The notes under the pieces: generated by a model
Told to the model about the DNA's origin: nothing
The model's input: the letters and a program-made list of their open reading frames with translations, nothing else
Databases searched by the model: none
Assembly: GCA_001632425.1 (NCBI GenBank)
Contig: KV425558.1
Span: 1 to 36,738, forward strand
Reading direction: 5' to 3'
Origin: Neolentinus lepideus HHB14362 ss-1
Taxonomy: Eukaryota > Basidiomycota > Agaricomycetes > Gloeophyllales > Gloeophyllaceae
Length of the DNA: 36,738 bases
Program-made: the position numbers and the translations under genes
Part shown: piece by piece, positions 31,883-36,738 of the stretch
Position numbering within the stretch: the first letter of the stretch is position 1
Layout: each line of letters starts with the position of its first letter

Positions 31883-33608
31883 TGGATGTACATGCTAACC
31901 TCTGGCCCACCCACCTACTAATGAACTTCGAGTGCTACCGGGCAAGCCTACGACTTGCCTCTCTCCCCCAAACCCACCCCCTCGCCCCACATGTCCGACG
32001 TGCCTCTAGACACCTAGTAACCCATCACCGCTCACCGCTACACAACCTATTTCATACCTTCAACATCAACACAGACTCCATGGAGAAGATCGATTCTGTT
32101 GGACCAGCCCCAGACTGGAAACCTCCCTTCAAGACTCATATAGCTTCGGAAAAGAAGATCGCTCTATGAGAGGAAGAGGATTGGGAACAGACAGCTGATA
32201 TCCGACTATATACAGATGGATCGGGATACAAAGGTAAAGTAGGAGCTTCGGCTGTGATGCTAAAGCGCAACAGACCCCCAAAGACCCTTCGATACTGCCT
32301 GGGCACACTCTGCGAACATACCGTTTACAACGGTGAGGAGGTGGGGGTAATGCTAGCTCTAGAGCTGCTCCGAAAGGAGAGACATCTTACCGGCACCATT
32401 TCCATCGGCCTTGACAACACGGCAGTACTACAAGCTTTACCATCTCATAGGACACGACCCGGGTATCACCTCCTGCAACATATACGACAACAGACTCAGC
32501 GACTAACTGATCGACATCCCAACCTTAAGCTATTGTTGCGGTGGACTCCAGGACATGAAGGGATCAAAGGAAATGAACTAGCAGACACAGAAGCCAAGAA
32601 AGCAGCTGAAGGTGACACCAGTGCTCCTAACCTTCTTCCGCAGGTACTGCGACGCAAGTCCCTACCCATCAGTACTTCCGCCCTCAAGCAGGCATACCGC
32701 ACACGGATCAAGAGGCAATGGCAAACGGAATGGAAGCAGTCCCCACGTTACGAACGCACGAAGAACATTGATCGCAAGTTACCATCCAAAGCCTTCCTCA
32801 AGGCCGTCAGCGGCCTTCGGCGACCTCAAGCATCACTAATCATGCAGCTCCGCTCAGGTCACGTCCCGCTCAATGCATACCTCAATCGTATTGGAGCTAC
32901 TACCTCCCAGTATTGTGACCATTGTCCCGGTATACCCGAAGACGTCCACCACTTCGTCCTCCAATGTAGCAAGTACGACCAGCAGCGATTCAATTTACGA
33001 CTCAAGCTTGGTCGGACAGCCTCCGATCTATCTGCACTACTGACTACAGAGGTGAAATCACTGCTCACATACGTGCATCAGACAAGACGCTTTGCTACTA
33101 CACACGGTGAGGACCTTTTGCCGCCACGAACAGATGATGATGCACAGTCGTAGATATCGGAAAAGCCACAGCGCTAGTCAACCCACCACGACCCCCTATG
33201 CTACCCCCACTTTATACCTATAACAATACCAACCTCAAATAATCTACATCCTGGCCACCTATATGTAGGATGCCCGAAGAGAAGGAACTGGAAAAACTGG
33301 GTTTCATCTTCTTTGGGGGCGACGAGAGCCCGGTAGCTTTTCCCCACAGGGGTTTTTGATGCACCCGGGTGATGACCAGATCCACCCTCCTTCCCTTGAG
33401 CTCAAACTGTTCCTTGCCGCCACCACCGTTTTGTTTCACACTAACCACTGGTCTCCCGCCCGTTATCGCACTCCGCACCCCGCGGCTTCGCGAATGTTAC
33501 AGCGACTTTACTTTATTGGGATGAAGAACAAAAGTACTATAGACATGCGACGTGTAATGTCTAGCATAGGGCTACGCCCTAGAGACAATAAACCGGATTT
33601 AAAAAAAA
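31883..33608 (+). mobile_element. 5'-truncated LINE (non-LTR retrotransposon, Tad-like)
   Basis: The element runs from the 5' target duplication to an A-run tail and carries only the end of the pol frame: the last part of the reverse-transcriptase region, RNase H and a C-terminal Cys/His segment. The 3' UTR is about 450 bp. Presence of an RNase H domain fits the Tad/I-type fungal LINEs. The missing 5' part is normal for incomplete reverse transcription, so the copy is dead. Confidence 0.85.
31921..33153 (+). pseudogene. LINE pol C-terminus with RNase H, one in-frame stop
   Basis: One frame runs from 31921 to 33153, broken only by a TGA at 32167-32169. RNase H starts at LYTDGSGY (near 32206), followed by GEEVGVMLALELL, a GLDNTAVL motif and GHEGIKGNELAD, which together supply the catalytic acidic residues and the His of RNase H1-type enzymes. 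A Cys/His cluster (YCDHC then HHFVLQC, near 32911-32970) is the usual C-terminal zinc-like motif of these polyproteins. The stop sits where a CGA Arg codon would be expected, which suggests a C-to-T change. The reverse-transcriptase catalytic core is missing through 5' truncation. Confidence 0.85.
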
Positions 33609-33621
33609 AAAGCTACTTTTC
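33609..33621. repeat. LINE target-site duplication, 3' copy
   Basis: AAAGCTACTTTTC directly follows the A run; identical to 31870-31882. Confidence 0.85.
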
Positions 33622-33773
33622 GAGAAGGTGACTGACTCCGAGTGAGTTGGCGCGAAAAGTAACTATAATTAGATGCCACCGAAGTGCGTCTTTAAATCTA
33701 CTGCGCACGCCCTTGTGTGACTCCGGTAGACGAATCTGCGCTAAGATACACCGCTTACTAGGAGGACAGATAA

Positions 33774-33941
33774 TCAACTCGCTCTTCTAAAAATCTCTTT
33801 CAACTCGGGCGTAAGGGTGGGCGGAGGTGCCATCTCGGACAGTGTCAAGGCCAACCATGGGACTGCGGACATATTCACAAGCTTGATATCAGGCACGGAA
33901 GTATGTAGTACATTGTCATCAACGTTTATCCCCTTTGGGAG
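33774..33941 (-). pseudogene. Short open frame downstream of O-methyltransferase 2 (unrecognised)
   Basis: Minus-strand frame of 55 codons ending TGA, preceded by a possible acceptor-like CTAACTCCCAAAG. It contains PDIKLVNMS, EMAPPP and ends in a basic RRAS. The last 32 codons are matched in arm A (7056-7154). It begins only about 110 bp after the methyltransferase stop, so it cannot be a full gene; it could be the final exon of a lost neighbour or an alternative 3' exon. I do not recognise it. Confidence 0.35.
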
Positions 33942-34054
33942 TTAGACAATACATGAATCTCGTCAAATCGGCAGCTACCACTTCTGTGCGTCCTGTCGCG
34001 CAAAGCTTCACTCAACATTTAACCCCTTATCATACACACTAGCGACAGGGACGT

Positions 34055-35968
34055 TCAGACACTCGGATCCACCTCGACTTCGGCCACGTGCACGTATCCT
34101 CTTCAAAAAGGTATCGTATCAGCGCATGAGGCCAACTACTCGCCATGAAGCGATCTCACCTCGTTGCGATCACCCTCTTAATCCTCATCCCAGCTAACCG
34201 AACCATATGTTCCAGGCTCGCATATGTCCGCTCGAACGCTGCGCACGAACCAATCAGTCTCGACAACTCCCCGTCCCGAGGAACCCACTGACCATTGCAG
34301 GACGCTATCAAGCCGATGTTGACTTGATTCCCGATTCTGCCTTCCATGCCGAAATCGTGGGGGATGAACGGCGGCGGCGCTATAGGTGCATAATGGGTTT
34401 GTCCTTCCAAGGCTGCAAGCGACTCCCTGGCACTCGGTCCGTCCCCACTCACGAGGACTGGTCGGATGATCGGGTCTGTAATGAGCAGCTGACTCTGTGG
34501 GTAGCGAAAGAGTGTCGACATCACGCCGTTCAACTAGCTATAATGGACACGAACCTTGCTGCCTTCCAAGCACTCCCGGATCCGACTGAGAATCTTGGCA
34601 CCCTCTTCATCGGACCAATCGTGGAGGACTACAATTGACAGCCGTTCAATTGCACAAGTCTCTGTGAACCTGGTGCGTGGAAGACACACTCTTGGTCAAC
34701 ATGAACACATAATTGCCCTTGCCCTTGCGCTTGTTCGGCTCGAAAAAGTTTTGCTCCTCGAATTGCACTCTGTCTGTGACACCCTTCGAGGAAATATACT
34801 TCGCCGCTACCTCCCGTGTGACTGGAAGGTCTTGCACGATGAACTGCTTGATTTCCGGGTGACTGTCGAACCAATAAGCGGACATGGACGTCCGAAAGGA
34901 AATTTGACGTACGCTAAAGCAAGAGAGCAACATAACGTTCCTTGGCCCCCTCCAACATCCACAATCGCATCTTTACCCTTGACCAAGTCGGCCCAGGGAA
35001 CATCAAAGGCAACCCCGTTGTCGGAAACAACGCCCAGCCCTCCCATTCTGTACTAAGGTGTAAGCGACCATCTACGTAACTCTCGCACAAAGTAGTGAAC
35101 TGACGCTAGCCCGAACTTCTCTGCTTCTCCTGGCTTTTGTTCCAACCAGCCGTGCGCTCCGAAGAACGGGGTGTCGGTGCCGGCGTACAGGTTCCAGGCA
35201 GTCTTGTCTAGGCCCCTTGACATGCGGAAGCTCTCGTCGGGGTGGGTCATGGCTTCAGGCAGTTTGCCGACTCCATTGCTCTGGTAATAATTCCTGACAT
35301 GATCGTTATGTGAGAAAAAAAAGTTAATGCTCAGGGGCCTTACAGGTTTCTGGCAAGGTAGTAGCCTTTTGACCCCACCTTCAGCGTATGGCTTCGCCGG
35401 TTGTTGGCAAAATATCCAGGCCTTGTCTCGCGGAACCAGCCTGCGTTCGCAAGCATACGTAGGACTCCCTCTGCCAAGAGAGTGAGCTATAGTTGAAACT
35501 ACGAACGCGGAGCAGGTACCAAGTTTCAGTGAGTCTGTCTTCGTCTTCTTTGCTATCAGCTGTACGTCCACCCCCTCCTCTGGGTTGCTTGCATCTTCCA
35601 GCACGTCATGGACGCCGATCTCCGCGACCAGCCGCAATCCGTGGATCTCGGCCGATGCTATGGATGTCGATATCACTGTCTCGGATGGGCTTTCCAAGAG
35701 CAGCTTCAAGCGTTCCTATCCGAGTCCTTCTCCATCAGTCTTCCGTCGTGGATCGAAATATCGAACTACTCACCAAGGCACTCACCGCTAGCCTGCGTGC
35801 CTCGTACATGATCGGCGGCGCCACATATGCGGGGTCGTCGATGGGATGTGGCTTGGACGTCATCAACGAGGGCTCTGTCAACCCTTGTCTACTCAGTTCG
35901 GCCTTGAACACATCGATCGAGGTTGTCAGCGTCTCGAGGAGGCTAGAGATTTCGGACACGCCCGCCAT
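34055..35968 (-). CDS. SAM-dependent O-methyltransferase, COMT-like (copy 2)
   Basis: Ten exons in gene order: 35774-35968, 35520-35715, 35344-35470, 35105-35293, 34913-35047, 34690-34862, 34555-34628, 34293-34494, 34160-34238, 34055-34100. They encode 471 residues, and every exon length equals that of copy 1. The SAM-binding VDVGGGQG (about 265-272), QDLP and the catalytic LHDWSDE are intact, and so is the C-terminal FERTYASLE helix. Differences from copy 1 are concentrated in exon 2, the winged-helix and dimerisation part (for example GVHDVLED against CIHEVLES), and in a few surface positions. The SAM core is nearly unchanged. Both copies therefore look functional; different substrates or expression are possible but unproven. 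The O-methyl acceptor is unknown and no other biosynthetic gene lies in the window. Confidence 0.9.
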
Positions 35969-36018
35969 TGCAAAAGACCAGACCGTAGTCGGATGAGGGG
36001 ATGATGTGCAAGGTGCGC

Positions 36019-36028
36019 ATTTATATAT
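36019..36028 (-). promoter_or_regulatory. TATA box of O-methyltransferase gene 2
   Basis: On the gene strand GATATATAAA lies about 50 bp before the start codon, a better match to the consensus than in copy 1. Confidence 0.6.
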
Positions 36029-36612
36029 CACAGCGACCGCAGAGAAACTTGGAGCTGAACCACGTTCGGAGTGATATACGGCATCCGTATTCTACACTCC
36101 TTTGCAACGGCCCGAGTGGATACCGTAGGACGAATCCTTGGAGCCAAATGACCTGCAGGCTCCCAATGTTGCGGCCTTCTTGTTGACCAAGCGTGCCGTT
36201 ATGCTAGCGAAGGCTACGGAGAGACTCAATTGCCTGCACATAGATAGTCACTGAACCTTGATAGTAGACCTTCATCCCGGCCTTAAGATATCCTGAAGAA
36301 GGGGAAGCTAATAGGGTCGAAGCGACTTTGGCGGCTTCGAGTATTCTCCTTGATCCGAGAAGGTGATATTCGTGGTTTCAGTGGCTATTCTGGAGAGTTG
36401 ATCAACTCTGTGAGTGCTCCTGACCGAGAAAGCTTGAAACCAGGGAAGTTATGTTATGAACCAAAGACGTGACATAAAATACTATCCTCTATCACATCTT
36501 ACCATCAATATTAATGCCTCGGCCATATGATAGTCTTGCATGTTCTCTATAATGGTAGCTGCATGCAATACCGAAGAAATATTCTCTGTTCATCAGGAAA
36601 ACAAAAGATCAT

Positions 36613-36738
36613 CCACTGTGCACACCAGGCCGGCCTAAATTAGACTAGACTTGCGAGCGACGTCTCCTCAGTGAATCCGGGTAGGCGAGCAACGGGCTTC
36701 ACAGGGAGACTTGTCTAGTCTCCCGATAGCCTTCGCAG
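36613..36738. other. Sequence outside arm B
   Basis: No clear similarity to the bases outside arm A and no gene; the window ends here. Confidence 0.4.

Larger units (their letters stand above)
31590..36612 (-). repeat. Arm B of the inverted segmental duplication
   Basis: Inverted partner of 4318-7570. After subtracting the LINE and one target-site copy its length is about 3.28 kb, close to arm A. Homology runs from the GATGAACAG block near 36595 through the O-methyltransferase gene to about 33765. It resumes at about 31590-31740 with the ACAATCTCAGATTGCGTGC block. Edges are approximate. Confidence 0.8.

Overview
The window looks like nuclear DNA of an agaricomycete (mushroom-forming basidiomycete). 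Genes carry many 48-90 bp GT-AG introns. There is a Ty3/gypsy chromovirus with a fused gag-pol frame, a truncated LINE ending in an RNase H domain, and large Pro/Ser-rich genes typical of this group. No species can be named from sequence alone. I found no tRNA, rRNA or CRISPR.

Layout. 1-1028 is a non-autonomous DNA transposon with 144-bp terminal inverted repeats, followed by about 3.3 kb of repeat-like, gene-free DNA. 4318-7570 is arm A of an inverted duplication and carries an intact 10-exon O-methyltransferase gene (+). 7826-8568 holds three different minisatellites. 9987-18987 is a complete chromovirus (minus strand) with 276-bp LTRs that look identical, a 5-bp target duplication GCGGC and one 2762-codon polyprotein. 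It sits 72 bp upstream of the ATG of a 4-exon gene (+, 19065-20009) for a probable mitochondrial protein. 20595-31036 (minus) is one very large 17-exon gene of 3173 codons: a PH-like domain, long disordered repeat-rich regions, coiled coils and a short ordered C-terminal block. 31590-36612 is arm B of the inverted duplication. It holds the second O-methyltransferase gene (minus), with the same exon structure, and a 5'-truncated LINE (31883-33608) with a poly(A) tail and 13-bp target duplications.

How it fits together. The two O-methyltransferase genes are diverged paralogues about 24 kb apart in opposite orientation; every exon length is the same in both, and both look functional. Subtracting the LINE and one target-site copy makes the two arms nearly equal in length (about 3.25 and 3.28 kb), so the duplication probably came before the LINE insertion. 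The gypsy element is young and has cut the mitochondrial-protein gene off from its original promoter. No operon-like or defence-type system is visible. The main novelties are the giant PH/coiled-coil gene, the unusually long retroelement polyprotein, and the LTR placed at the 5' end of a host gene with an open frame running into it. All splice models were made by eye from splice consensus and reading frame, without transcript evidence.
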